From: Anabaena cylindrica PCC 7122 | GTDB taxonomy: Bacteria; Cyanobacteriota; Cyanobacteriia; Cyanobacteriales; Nostocaceae | Assembly (NCBI RefSeq): GCF_000317695.1 | Contig: NC_019771.1 | Span: forward strand, 5,981,001 to 6,045,000 | Reading direction: 5' to 3' | Length of the DNA stretch: 64,000 nt | Shown here: in pieces, positions 27,625 through 36,730 of the stretch | How positions within the stretch are numbered: position 1 is the first letter of the stretch | Layout: each line of letters opens with the position of its first letter | Notes under the pieces: generated by a model | Told to the model about the DNA's origin: nothing | What the model saw: only the letters and a program-made list of their open reading frames with translations | Databases searched by the model: none | Translations under genes and position numbers: made by a program

Positions 27625-28674
27625 ATGCAGTTTTATATTTTGCAAATCTTTCCAGAAATTGGCATCAATGAAAGTTTCGATAGTGGTGCTGAAACTGCCA
27701 GAAGTATGGCGGAAAGTTGGGATAATCAATGGTTAGATTTATTACAAAATAATAGCAGTAATAATTTGTATGGGGCAATGACAAATTTAGGCGTGTTTTT
27801 TGCCGTAGGAACTCTATTATTTTTTATGATGCAATGGCTAAAAGATGTTATTTACAGTGAATATTCTCGTCCTATATCTGGTTTGATTTGGCCTTTTGTA
27901 GTAGTAATGCTATTAAGTAATACAGGGGATGGCAGTATACTTTCTAGTTTGACTTTGGGGGTAAGAAACTTTATCAATATTGTTAATCAGCAAGTGGTGA
28001 CTTCAGCAGATACTGATCAAACTTATCAACAAGCTTTAAATATGAGTTTGGCTGAAGAAGTTGCTGGTTCTTTAATCCGTCCTTGTCAGTCACTGACTGG
28101 TGAACAACAAAATCAATGTTTTGCTAAAGCTAGTGATCAGGTTGATGGACTTTGGCAAGAATATAGAAATTTGTATGGTAATAAAGTTTGGATTCAAAGA
28201 CTAGAAAATCAGGTAATTTCACTAAAATTTGGCACAGGTAATTTATCAGATACTAGCTTTAATTCTTTACTGGGAAATACCACACAAACTAGTATCAAAA
28301 ACTTTTTAATTTCTTTGCAATATGCTTTTCAAAATTTGCTAGAAGCCACTATGTTATTAATTGCCGCTTTGGGTCCTATTGCTATAGGCGCATCTTTGTT
28401 ACCTGTGGCAGGAAAACCTATTTTTGCATGGCTAATTGGGTTTTTATCTGCGGGTATTGCCAAGATATCATTTAATATTATTGCTGCTGTCACTTCTGCT
28501 GTAGTTATCAATGGCCCCGCTGAAAATCCTAATGCGAATCCTGATTTAATGTGGTTCATTATTTTTCTGGGAATTTTAGCCCCGATTTTATCTTTGGTTG
28601 TAGCTGGTGCGGGAGGATTTGCGGTTTTTAGTGCTATTAATAAGACGGATGGTTTGCTAAAAGCTAGGATATAA
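27625..28674 (+). CDS. VirB6/TrbL-like polytopic membrane protein
   Basis: The 349-residue protein has hydrophobic segments at about 52-72, 83-100 and a cluster of four from 235 to 340 (TMLLIAALGPIAIGASLLPV, FAWLIGFLSAGIAKISFNII, WFIIFLGILAPILSLVVAGA). The central soluble loop carries two Cys (RPCQSLTGEQQNQCF). This layout, with a conserved-looking hydrophobic core near residue 240 and a periplasmic loop, fits VirB6/TrbL channel components. It sits in the expected place after the VirB5-like gene. Confidence 0.6.
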   Translation: MQFYILQIFPEIGINESFDSGAETARSMAESWDNQWLDLLQNNSSNNLYGAMTNLGVFFAVGTLLFFMMQWLKDVIYSEYSRPISGLIWPFVVVMLLSNTGDGSILSSLTLGVRNFINIVNQQVVTSADTDQTYQQALNMSLAEEVAGSLIRPCQSLTGEQQNQCFAKASDQVDGLWQEYRNLYGNKVWIQRLENQVISLKFGTGNLSDTSFNSLLGNTTQTSIKNFLISLQYAFQNLLEATMLLIAALGPIAIGASLLPVAGKPIFAWLIGFLSAGIAKISFNIIAAVTSAVVINGPAENPNANPDLMWFIIFLGILAPILSLVVAGAGGFAVFSAINKTDGLLKARI

Positions 28675-28688
28675 ATCTGGATAATATC

Positions 28689-28791
28689 ACAGCAGTTTGC
28701 GTAGTTAGGAGGTACAAAATCTAAGTTGAACCCTATACACAAAGCCAATTTTACTTCTGACTCCTGACTCCTGACTCCTGAATTCTGCTGT
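28689..28791. mobile_element. 103-bp repeat element with CAGCAG/CTGCTG ends, copy 1
   Basis: The element begins ACAGCAGTTTGCGTAGTTAG and ends CTGCTGT, with three ACTCCTG heptamers inside. A second 103-bp copy is at 46055-46157 and a diverged, inverted one at 31933-32020. It fills the gap between the VirB6-like and first VirB8-like genes. Confidence 0.8.
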
Positions 28792-28812
28792 AAATAGGAT
28801 GAATATACAAAA

Positions 28813-29637
28813 ATGACAAATTTACTTAATCAGAAAAAGCCAAAAGGAAATATTTTAAATACTTTTGCAATTGCTACTTTTAGTTTGCATTTATTAGTGA
28901 TATTTTTATTTGTTTTTCAAGGGTTGAATATTCGCCAACTGAATCTGCGAAAACCGCCTAATTTTGTGCAAATGATAGACGGTAAAACTCTATCTGCTAC
29001 CGATGATTTAGCTAGAGATCCCGAAGCAATTCGCCAATTTATCAGTAAAACCATGACATCTATGTTTAATTGGTCAGGAACGCTACCAATACCAACTATT
29101 GAAGCAGCAGCTAAACCTCAACCAGATCCCGGAATTACGGTAAAAACCTTACAGGGTGGAAATCAAAAAGTTTCTACTAGTAGCTGGGTAGCTAGTTTTG
29201 CGATATCAGAAGATTTTCGTAAAGGGTTCTTAAGTGCGATCGCACAAATGACCCCATCAGAAGTTTTCTCTAACAATCCTAGTCAAGCTATATCAGCAGA
29301 GTTAATGATCAAGCGGATTTATCCACCAGAAAAAATTGCCCCTGGTAAGTGGCGAGTGGGGATGGTAGCGGACTTGATTCAAAAAAAGCGCACAGATGAG
29401 AGAAGAACAATAACGCCCTTTAATAAAGATTTATTAGTCCGTGCAGTAGATTATTATCCCTATCCCTTACCTGAGATTAGCACTAATGTTCAAAAAGCAA
29501 TTTATAGCAACCGCGCTCAAAAATTAGAAATTTATGAAATTAGAAATTTATGCTTAATAGATAACTATAGTAATCTCAATCAGGATCAATCAAACCCCTG
29601 TGGAAATAGAAGCACCTCTGATAGCTTTCTTAGATAA
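28813..29637 (+). CDS. VirB8-like protein, paralogue 1
   Basis: The 274-residue protein has a short cytoplasmic start, one helix at about 20-40 (IATFSLHLLVIFLFVFQ) and a soluble domain. The soluble part starts FVQMIDGKTLSATDD and includes PEAIRQFISKTMTSMFNWSG. VirB8/TraE proteins have one N-terminal helix and an NTF2-like periplasmic domain of this size. Its neighbour 29670-30362 shares the layout and the motif (V/M)Q-(L/M)-(V/I)DG-(K/R). One HIP1 site is at about 29237. Confidence 0.6.
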   Translation: MTNLLNQKKPKGNILNTFAIATFSLHLLVIFLFVFQGLNIRQLNLRKPPNFVQMIDGKTLSATDDLARDPEAIRQFISKTMTSMFNWSGTLPIPTIEAAAKPQPDPGITVKTLQGGNQKVSTSSWVASFAISEDFRKGFLSAIAQMTPSEVFSNNPSQAISAELMIKRIYPPEKIAPGKWRVGMVADLIQKKRTDERRTITPFNKDLLVRAVDYYPYPLPEISTNVQKAIYSNRAQKLEIYEIRNLCLIDNYSNLNQDQSNPCGNRSTSDSFLR

Positions 29638-29669
29638 ATTGTAAATTCCCATTCCCAATTACCTAAATT

Positions 29670-30362
29670 ATGCAACTTGTAAAATCAGAAACTAAAAAAA
29701 GTAGCATCTTACCACTTTTAGCAGTTGGAACATTTGGATTACATTTATTTACCCTGCTATTACTTTTATTTAACGGTTCTATGTTACAGGATCTAAAGCG
29801 ACAATTAACACCTCAAAGTTTAGTACAACTTGTTGATGGTCGTGCTATCACTGTAGATCCCAAACCAAGTTATGACCGACATTCGGAAACAATTCGCCAT
29901 TTTGTTGGTGAAACCATGACTCTGATGCTTACTTGGTCAAGACAACAGCCACCACTTACAGTATGGGAAATTAGTTCACAACTTTTATCCCCTGAATTGA
30001 AACCGAAATTTCAATCAGAAATTACTAATTTAAATGCTAACAATCAATTTGCCAATACTAATCAAGAAAATGAATATGTATTAGTGATAGAAAAAATTTC
30101 TCAGCCCACACCAATAGCTAATGGTAAATGGGCAGTAGAAATACTTGCCAATCAATTAAATTTTAGCGGTTATAATAATTTGGGAACATCAATTCCGTTT
30201 AATAAACAAATCTTGGTTAGAGCCATTGATAAATCAAAAACGTTTCTGCCAACTAAACCACTACCTTGGCATTTAGCAGCTTACCGCCTTGGTGAAGCTA
30301 GACTAGAAATTTACGATATATGTGATCTCAAAGATAACAAATGCTTTACAAAATCTAACTAA
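29670..30362 (+). CDS. VirB8-like protein, paralogue 2
   Basis: The 230-residue protein has one helix (LPLLAVGTFGLHLFTLLLLL, residues 13-32) and a soluble domain starting SLVQLVDGRAITVD with ETIRHFVGETMTLMLTWSR, paralogous to the preceding gene. The C-terminal part has PFNKQILVRAIDKS in common with PFNKDLLVRAVDYY of paralogue 1. It is 32 bp after paralogue 1 and 10 bp before the VirB10-like gene, so it is certainly in the operon. Confidence 0.6.
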   Translation: MQLVKSETKKSSILPLLAVGTFGLHLFTLLLLLFNGSMLQDLKRQLTPQSLVQLVDGRAITVDPKPSYDRHSETIRHFVGETMTLMLTWSRQQPPLTVWEISSQLLSPELKPKFQSEITNLNANNQFANTNQENEYVLVIEKISQPTPIANGKWAVEILANQLNFSGYNNLGTSIPFNKQILVRAIDKSKTFLPTKPLPWHLAAYRLGEARLEIYDICDLKDNKCFTKSN

Positions 30363-30372
30363 TTAATAAATT

Positions 30373-31929
30373 ATGACTTCCTATTCAATTCAATTACCAA
30401 TTCCTACACAACCTCTCATTGAACCCGATACTGATAACTATCAGTTGGAAGTAGATTCTACAGATTGGGAATCTAAAATGGCCAAATTAGTTGGTTTTGA
30501 GGAAGAATCACCAATTTTCAATATTGATACAGTAGAAGCAGATACAGGTAATTTAGAACCGTCTCAGTCTCCAGTTCAAGAAGTTGCAACTGCACAACCT
30601 TTATCATCTAATCCCTTTGCTAAGTTAGCTTTGGTCGGCGGTGCTACTTTGGTTGTAGTGCTAGTAGCTGGTGTGTTTTTATCGCAGATTATGAGTACAG
30701 CCAATCAAAAACCAAAAAATAATCTTGTTTCTTCGGCAGCTTCGTTACCACCAAAAATTGAACCCATTGAGCAAAATTTAGAACAGGAAATAGAGATTCT
30801 CAAAACGAAATTGGCTCTTGCTGAACAAGCACAAGCTGTAACAGCAGCCCAACAAAATCTGAGAAGTAGAGTACTTTTATCGTCGGCAACTCCAAGAGTG
30901 AATAACAGAACACAAACGCCTGTACAAACTGCTTCTGTTCCTCGCGTCGTTACGGTTGAGCGCATTGTGGAAAGACCATCCTATTCTCCGCCAGATGTTG
31001 TACCATCAGTTGCAGTTGTTCCGACTGTTGCACCACCAACTCCAAATATACAACCATCTCCACCTGATCCCCTCCAAGAATGGACACAGTTAGCCAAGTT
31101 AGGTAGTTATGGTCAGGTGTACACGACTGGTCAATCTAGTGTGAATACAGCTAAGTCTGCGGCTGCTAATAATACGAATGTTGCTCAAGAGGCAAGGGAG
31201 CCTGACTTTGAGCCAACACCATCTGAGGAAGATGTTTTAGTCAACCAAGCACAACCACAAAACTCGAAATCGGTCAAAGTGGGAACTAGTGCTAAAGCTG
31301 TTTTGGCAACCGCCGTTTTTGGGGAAACTACGAGGACAAGGAATAATCAAAGGAATAATGAACAAGAAGAAAATACCGAAATCTTTGTGGTGCGGTTGAA
31401 AGAACCACTAAAATCCATAGATGGTGCGATCGCATTACCTGCTAATACTGAGTTGTTAGCTCAAGTTCAGTCTATCTCTGAACGAGGATTAATGCGTTTG
31501 GATGTAGTCAAAGTGATCTTACAAGATAAAGATCAACTTCAAGAGAAAAGCTTACCTAACAATGCTATTATTGTTCGCGCTCCCCAAGGCAGACCACTAG
31601 TAGCAAATAAATTTCCTAATAATGGATCATCTATAGCCAGAATGGATGCCAGTTTATTTGTTTTGGGCGGTGTCAGTAAAGCCGCAGAGTTATTGAATCG
31701 GATTGATACCCAAGTTACCACAAATGCAGGTAGCACTATAGTTAGCAATAACAACACCCAACGTAATCTAGCGGCGGGGATTGTTGAAGGTGGTTTAAAG
31801 TCGGTGGTTCCACAAATTTTACAACGTAATCAACAGTCAGTTTCGCAAATGATGCAACAAACGAATGTTTGGTTGATACCAGCTGGCCAAGAAGTAGAAA
31901 TATACATCAATAGCACCATGCAGTTTTAG
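30373..31929 (+). CDS. VirB10/TrbI-like envelope-spanning protein
   Basis: The 518-residue protein has a cytoplasmic N-terminus, one helix at about 80-102 (LALVGGATLVVVLVAGVFLS), a coiled coil (EQEIEILKTKLALAEQAQAV), a long Pro-rich periplasmic region (VVPTVAPPTPNIQPSPPDP) and a C-terminal beta domain starting near EIFVVRLKEPLKSIDGAIAL. The last, PANTELLAQVQSISERG, and the ending WLIPAGQEVEIYI, are the VirB10/TrbI core-barrel pattern. Together with the VirB9-like gene it would form the core complex. Confidence 0.75.
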   Translation: MTSYSIQLPIPTQPLIEPDTDNYQLEVDSTDWESKMAKLVGFEEESPIFNIDTVEADTGNLEPSQSPVQEVATAQPLSSNPFAKLALVGGATLVVVLVAGVFLSQIMSTANQKPKNNLVSSAASLPPKIEPIEQNLEQEIEILKTKLALAEQAQAVTAAQQNLRSRVLLSSATPRVNNRTQTPVQTASVPRVVTVERIVERPSYSPPDVVPSVAVVPTVAPPTPNIQPSPPDPLQEWTQLAKLGSYGQVYTTGQSSVNTAKSAAANNTNVAQEAREPDFEPTPSEEDVLVNQAQPQNSKSVKVGTSAKAVLATAVFGETTRTRNNQRNNEQEENTEIFVVRLKEPLKSIDGAIALPANTELLAQVQSISERGLMRLDVVKVILQDKDQLQEKSLPNNAIIVRAPQGRPLVANKFPNNGSSIARMDASLFVLGGVSKAAELLNRIDTQVTTNAGSTIVSNNNTQRNLAAGIVEGGLKSVVPQILQRNQQSVSQMMQQTNVWLIPAGQEVEIYINSTMQF

Positions 31930-31932
31930 CTA

Positions 31933-32020
31933 TAGCAGGAGTTCGGAGTCAGGAGTAAAACTGTCTTGGTGTCTGGCTTTGAGTTTAGGTTTTGTATCTT
32001 ATTGATCTGCAATCTGCTGT
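31933..32020. mobile_element. Diverged copy of the CAGCAG/CTGCTG element, copy 3
   Basis: About 88 bp, inverted relative to the 28.7 and 46.1 kb copies. It keeps GGAGTCAGGAGTAAAACTG, a TTTAGGTTTTGTA segment and the CTGCTGT end. Confidence 0.6.
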
Positions 32021-32056
32021 ATTTACGAAAAACTTTAAATTACACCAATGTGAAAA

Positions 32057-32671
32057 ATGATGGTGAAAGCTAGATTTATAAACCTATACTGTATACCCAG
32101 AAAAGGATTTCCAATCCCAAATCCCAAATGGTATAATCCTCATTTTTTACCTCTGGCTGCGCTAATTTTCTCAGGGGCTATGTTATTTTTGGCAGGTCGT
32201 GCTGTAGCTAATAATGCTGTTCTCCGTTCCATGTTTTCCTGTCAAGCCCAAGGTTTAGGGGGAGTTATACCGACTATCGACGTTTCTTATCAACAAGGTA
32301 CAAATTTAAGTTTTCTTCCTGCTGGCGAAACCATTAAAAAAGTTTGGTTAAATGATCCGTCACAGGTAACTATGGATTTTGATGGCGCAATGTGTATGCA
32401 GTTCGGACAAGAACGTAATTTGAGTTCAGGGGATTGTAAAAATTCAGCAGCAAATGTCATTCAACTCCGGCGAATTGAAAGGATAAAAATCCCCGGATTA
32501 TCCAAAATGGAAAATACACTTTTAACCGTGATTACTGAAGGTCAAGGTGAAACTAAGCTTTATACTTTCAGAATACTCTATCAAGATGCTGCTCCTGGAT
32601 ATCACACTTTAGCTATTTATCCAGATTCATCTGCTGCTAATGGCGCAAATTGTGCGAAAACGGCATCTTAG
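32057..32671 (+). CDS. VirB9/TrbG-like protein
   Basis: The 204-residue protein has one N-terminal hydrophobic segment (LPLAALIFSGAMLFLAGRAV, about 31-50), then a beta-rich domain. TIKKVWLNDPSQVTMDFDGA resembles the VirB9/TrbG strand that precedes the outer-membrane complex domain. Four Cys (C68, C113 and two later) are present in the exported part. It is the last gene of the cluster; the stop codon TAG is formed by the target site TTA plus the first base of an inserted mini-element. The usual length of VirB9 is about 290, so this is short and the call is tentative. Confidence 0.5.
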   Translation: MMVKARFINLYCIPRKGFPIPNPKWYNPHFLPLAALIFSGAMLFLAGRAVANNAVLRSMFSCQAQGLGGVIPTIDVSYQQGTNLSFLPAGETIKKVWLNDPSQVTMDFDGAMCMQFGQERNLSSGDCKNSAANVIQLRRIERIKIPGLSKMENTLLTVITEGQGETKLYTFRILYQDAAPGYHTLAIYPDSSAANGANCAKTAS

Positions 32672-32794
32672 GGACTTCCAAATACAAAAATATTCAATTA
32701 ATTCTTATGGGGTAGGCCGAAAAGCCTGCCCTTAAACCCGGATGGGCTAGAAGCCCATGCCACAAGATTGGATAATTTATTTTCTGAAAGTTCC
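32671..32794. mobile_element. MITE-like element with TTA target duplication (copy A)
   Basis: The 124-bp element starts GGGACTTCCAAATACAAAAA, ends GAAAGTTCC and is flanked by TTA on both sides. The core has hairpins TAGGCCGAAAAGCCTGCC and GGGCTAGAAGCCC. It inserted at the stop codon of the VirB9-like gene, changing TAA to TAG without altering the protein. Confidence 0.8.
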
Positions 32795-32876
32795 TTAATC
32801 AAGAATATAGCTATCTGAGTCTGGAGTTTTGTAGCGGTAGGGAGGCGTTTAGCCCGTATAAACCCGGTTGCTATAG

Positions 32877-32998
32877 CAATACCTTGTCCATTTTCGGTAG
32901 GTTGGATTAAGCGACAGCGCAACCCAACGCATTTGTTGGGTTTCATGCTTCAACCCAACCTACAAATCAAGGTTTTTTCCAATTTGGACAAGGTATTG
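32877..32998. mobile_element. 122-bp MITE, copy 2
   Basis: The reverse complement of the element at 11393-11514 with one base change in 122 bp. It is flanked on both sides by TATAG, a clear 5-bp target duplication different from that of copy 1. Confidence 0.92.
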
Positions 32999-33180
32999 TA
33001 TAGGACTCCTGATATTTTATTGTCAATTTAGGTAGTCTGCACTTTATGAAAACCACTACACTTCTATATTTTGGGTAAAGACAATCTCAACAACGCCAGC
33101 AAAAATTTATCTAAGCAACAAATGAAGTTGAGTAAAGAAGACAGAATAGACGCTAAAATCGATCCAGCCTTTGTATTTTC

Positions 33181-34881
33181 GTGGTTTTGTCCCAGATAAA
33201 TCAGAGTGCGGTTCACTGCATAAATCCTAACTGTCAACGACCCTATCCTCAACCTTGGGGAAACAAATTTTGTAATAGCTGTGGCGCACCGTTACAGTTG
33301 TTAGACCGCTACGACCCTATTAATCCTTTGGGTTCGGGAGGGTTTGCCCAAATTTATACGGTTTGGGATGAAAAAACCGAGACTGAAAAAGTTCTGAAAG
33401 TCTTAGTAGAGGATTCTCCTAAGGCTTTGGAATTGTTTATCCAGGAAGCGGAGGTTTTAAGTAGTTTCCGACATCCGGGTGTTCCCAAAGTCGATGCTGA
33501 CGGGTATTTTCAAATTAATTTAACTAGTCCTAAACCACACCAGTTGGCTTGCCTGGTGATGGAAAAAATTGATGGGCAAAATTTGGAGGAAATTCGCAGA
33601 AATTATCCTCAAGGATGTCCAGAAGATTTGGTGTTAAACTGGTTCGCCCAGGCTGTAAAAATTTTACAGGAACTGCATAAACGCCAAATTATTCACAGGG
33701 ATATTAAACCTTCTAATTTAATGCTGCGGAATCCTTCAGCAAACGCACTTCTGCAAGTAGAACAATTGGTACTCATTGATTTTGGTGGTGCTAAACAATT
33801 TAGTGGGGCAATATTGCGATCGCATTCTCCCTCCACAAGACTATTTTCCTCTGGTTACAGTCCACCAGAACAGGTCATAGGTGGGAATGTAGGGCCAGCA
33901 GCGGATTTTTACGCCTTGGGGCGGACAATGATTGAATTACTCACTGGTAAGCATCCGCAGAATTTAGAAGATCCCATCACTGGGGAATTACGTTGGCGTA
34001 ATCGCTGCAATGTTAATCCCCGGTTAGCAGACTTATTGGATGAAATGGTAAAAACGGATGTGCGATCGCGTCCCGCCCATGCAGCTATAATTCAAAAACG
34101 CTTACTGAAAATAGTCCCCGCAGCATCACAACCAAATTTATTTATCCAACTCAAAACCACTGTTATTCAATCTGTCACCCAATTTACCCAAGCTGTAGGT
34201 AGCACAACTCTATTCACAGTCCAGGCAATTTTCAAATTCTTACTAGCTTGTCTGTCAACAATTTGGGCGATGATTTTAGGCGGTATTGGCGCTAGTTTAG
34301 GTACTATCGTTGGTTTTATCTTGGCTTATCAAAGCAAATTAGGCGCTTTCGTCGAGGAATTTATATCCCGCCAATTACCAGCATTAATCCAAAATTCTCA
34401 ACCAGCTTCAGCCAAAGAAATGATAGTATTTGCCGCTGCTGGTTTAGGAACCGCTTGGGGAATTACCGTATCTGGCAGTTTTGGTCAAAAACGGCGATTT
34501 TTGATAGCAGCACTCATGGCTTTAATTGGTAATAGTTTAGGCTGGATAGCATGGCAATTCATCACCCCACATAACAGCGCTGAAGGTTTAGTTGCATGGA
34601 TGTTAGTCTCAATTTCCATACTCACCTTGGGCTTAGGTCTGCGTACCCATTATCTAGCTTACGCCTTCATAGCTTCCTTTGGGAGTGCAAACATCTTAGC
34701 AGCCTTAATTCATCTAGGTTTACCAGTCCCTGCTATCCATTTCTCCTCCAATCAACCAGGCTGGTTAGAGTTATTTGTACCTATCGCCTTTTTTAGTTTT
34801 GTGGGTATTTTAATTAGTCTTTGTTTAGGGTTGAGTTATTACCTCATTGTTCCTTGTTTACGTTGGTTAGGGTGGCGATAA
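33181..34881 (+). CDS. Membrane Ser/Thr protein kinase with N-terminal zinc ribbon
   Basis: The 566-residue protein has a zinc-ribbon (Cys13, Cys18, Cys31, Cys34), then a eukaryotic-type kinase domain (about 40-310) with GSGGFAQIYTVWD, VLKVL, HRDIKPSNL (Asp174) and DFGGAK. The C-terminal 230 residues hold about six hydrophobic segments, so the kinase is membrane-anchored. The start is uncertain: GTG 33181 or TTG 33187; no ATG lies before the zinc ribbon. It lies between mini-elements and the STAND/WD40 locus, but DNA use (HIP1 at 33817 and 34063) is like the core genome. Confidence 0.88.
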   Translation: MVLSQINQSAVHCINPNCQRPYPQPWGNKFCNSCGAPLQLLDRYDPINPLGSGGFAQIYTVWDEKTETEKVLKVLVEDSPKALELFIQEAEVLSSFRHPGVPKVDADGYFQINLTSPKPHQLACLVMEKIDGQNLEEIRRNYPQGCPEDLVLNWFAQAVKILQELHKRQIIHRDIKPSNLMLRNPSANALLQVEQLVLIDFGGAKQFSGAILRSHSPSTRLFSSGYSPPEQVIGGNVGPAADFYALGRTMIELLTGKHPQNLEDPITGELRWRNRCNVNPRLADLLDEMVKTDVRSRPAHAAIIQKRLLKIVPAASQPNLFIQLKTTVIQSVTQFTQAVGSTTLFTVQAIFKFLLACLSTIWAMILGGIGASLGTIVGFILAYQSKLGAFVEEFISRQLPALIQNSQPASAKEMIVFAAAGLGTAWGITVSGSFGQKRRFLIAALMALIGNSLGWIAWQFITPHNSAEGLVAWMLVSISILTLGLGLRTHYLAYAFIASFGSANILAALIHLGLPVPAIHFSSNQPGWLELFVPIAFFSFVGILISLCLGLSYYLIVPCLRWLGWR

Positions 34882-34966
34882 TTCGTAATAGAACCTGCCC
34901 GCTACACAAAAGCAAGCAATATAAAGCGGATTTCATTTAAATTAAATACAAGCTTGAATAATGAAA

Positions 34967-34996
34967 CTCTTGTGGTGCGGGCATCTTGCCCGCAAG
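34967..34996. repeat. Palindromic mini-repeat (GCGGGCATCTTGCCCGC)
   Basis: CTTGTGGTGCGGGCATCTTGCCCGC matches the core of the TTA-target family, without recognisable ends. It lies in the 283-bp gap before the STAND NTPase gene; no gene seen there. Confidence 0.5.
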
Positions 34997-35164
34997 CTAT
35001 ATACCTCGCACATGGCAGTTATTAAAACTGGTGCAAGATGTTAGATTACAAACATCTTTACCGGGTTTATGCGGAAAATCCAAAAATATGCTACATTTAC
35101 CTGAAAATAACTGTAATTACGCATTAATAACGTAGTAAATATTATAAATTTTGGGTAATCAACC

Positions 35165-36730
35165 ATGATAGAATTTGCCGCCATTACTTCCGTGATTAGT
35201 AAATATGCCCCTCAAGCTAGTCAACTAATCATTAAACAAGCTCAAAAAAATGAAGCTGTCATCAAAGTTTTACAAGAATTAAAACTCAATCCTACCCAAA
35301 TTCTTGATGATGTTGATACCGTTTATGGTTATACTCTGGTCAAATATGGAGTATTTAAGCCAGAAGCAATTTTAAACCTATTTAGAGAAAAAGTAATTAA
35401 AGATTATTTTTGGGATGCTTATAGTAATAATGCTCCCTTTCAGTTTGTAGAGAACACAAAAAAATTTCTTAATCAAAATAACGAACTAAAAACGCATATA
35501 ATCAATGCGAAAATCAACTTTTCGGCGGAATTAGAAGAATTTGGTGAAGCTTTTATTGCAGTTGCTAAACAAACCAAATCTTCAAAATATCAACCCTATC
35601 CAGATTGGAATTTAGACGTTTATCCCAAAGAATTTAAAGCCTTAATCTTTGAAAAAACTCGCTTATTTTGCGGGCGTGATTTTGTTTTCAAAGCTATTAA
35701 TAAATTCTTCACCACCCAAGCCAAAGGTTATTTTACCGTAATTGGGGATGCAGGGATGGGAAAAAGTGCGATCGCTGCTAAATACGTCTTAGCCACTAAA
35801 TTCCCCTGCTATTTCAATGTTTTCGCAGAAGGACGCAACAAACCAGAAAAGTTTTTAGCCAGTATTCGTCAACAACTAATCAAGCGTTATTCTTTGCAAA
35901 ATGCAGACAACGCTGATTTGAGAACTTTACTAGAAAAAACCAGTGAAAAACTCCAAGGACAAAAATTAGTTATTGTTGTAGATGCACTAGATGAAGTAGA
36001 ACAAGAAGGAAATAGTAATCTTTTAGATTTACCGCAAAATCTGCCTGATGGAATTTATTTTTTACTAACTAGAAGACCTTATAACCAAGAAACAAAGCGT
36101 TTAAATTTGTCTCCTGATACTCCTGTAGATGAATTAGATTTAACAAAAGGTGATTATACAGCTTTGAGTCAAGAAGACGTAAAAGAGTATCTGCACTTAT
36201 CATTGAATAATGAGCAAAAACTCAGAAATTGGATTAATGAACGCAACATCTCTGAGGATAATTTTATTCAAGAAATAGCGGTTAAGAGTGAAAATAATTT
36301 TATCTATTTGCGTTATTTATTACCGGGAATAGCTGAAGGTAAATATAATGATTTAACTTTAAAGGGTTTACCCCAAGGTCTACAAGACTATTATACAAGT
36401 CATTGGACAAGAATGGGGATGGATAAAGAAGCCAATGAAAAGAAAGTAAAAATACTTTATATCTTGGTAGAAAGAGGTGAACCCATATCTCTAAACCTGA
36501 TTGCAGAAATTCTGGATGAAGATGAATATGATGTTAAAGATGTCTTAGATGATTGGATTGAATATGTCACACCGAAAGTAAATATAGAGGAAGAAAAAAC
36601 ATACTATAGTATTTATCATCGCAGTTTTCTAGAATTTCTCAAAGGTCAAGACAAATTAAAAACAGGTCGAAAACTGTTTAGAGAAGTTAATAAAAGTATG
36701 GCTGATTATATGCTCAAGGAGATGGAATAA
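35165..36730 (+). CDS. STAND-type NTPase without sensor repeats (NTPase-A)
   Basis: The 521-residue protein has an unrecognised helical N-terminal domain (1-165), then an NTPase module: LFCGRDFVFKAINKFF, Walker A GDAGMGKSA (194-202), Walker B LVIVVDALDE (Asp273), sensor-like YFLLTRRP, and a winged-helix-like C-terminus ending YSIYHRSFLEFLKG. This is the NACHT/AAA16-like switch of STAND proteins, but the sensor normally fused at the C-terminus is absent. The WD40 gene begins with no spacing after its stop (TAA then ATG). I infer that the two proteins act together as a split STAND receptor. The N-terminal domain could be the effector or an oligomerisation unit. Confidence 0.85.
   Translation: MIEFAAITSVISKYAPQASQLIIKQAQKNEAVIKVLQELKLNPTQILDDVDTVYGYTLVKYGVFKPEAILNLFREKVIKDYFWDAYSNNAPFQFVENTKKFLNQNNELKTHIINAKINFSAELEEFGEAFIAVAKQTKSSKYQPYPDWNLDVYPKEFKALIFEKTRLFCGRDFVFKAINKFFTTQAKGYFTVIGDAGMGKSAIAAKYVLATKFPCYFNVFAEGRNKPEKFLASIRQQLIKRYSLQNADNADLRTLLEKTSEKLQGQKLVIVVDALDEVEQEGNSNLLDLPQNLPDGIYFLLTRRPYNQETKRLNLSPDTPVDELDLTKGDYTALSQEDVKEYLHLSLNNEQKLRNWINERNISEDNFIQEIAVKSENNFIYLRYLLPGIAEGKYNDLTLKGLPQGLQDYYTSHWTRMGMDKEANEKKVKILYILVERGEPISLNLIAEILDEDEYDVKDVLDDWIEYVTPKVNIEEEKTYYSIYHRSFLEFLKGQDKLKTGRKLFREVNKSMADYMLKEME

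Noticed and set aside
32057..32671. Truncation of the VirB9-like protein by mini-element A
   Set aside because: Reconstructing the empty site gives TAA at the same codon, so the insertion only changed the stop codon.
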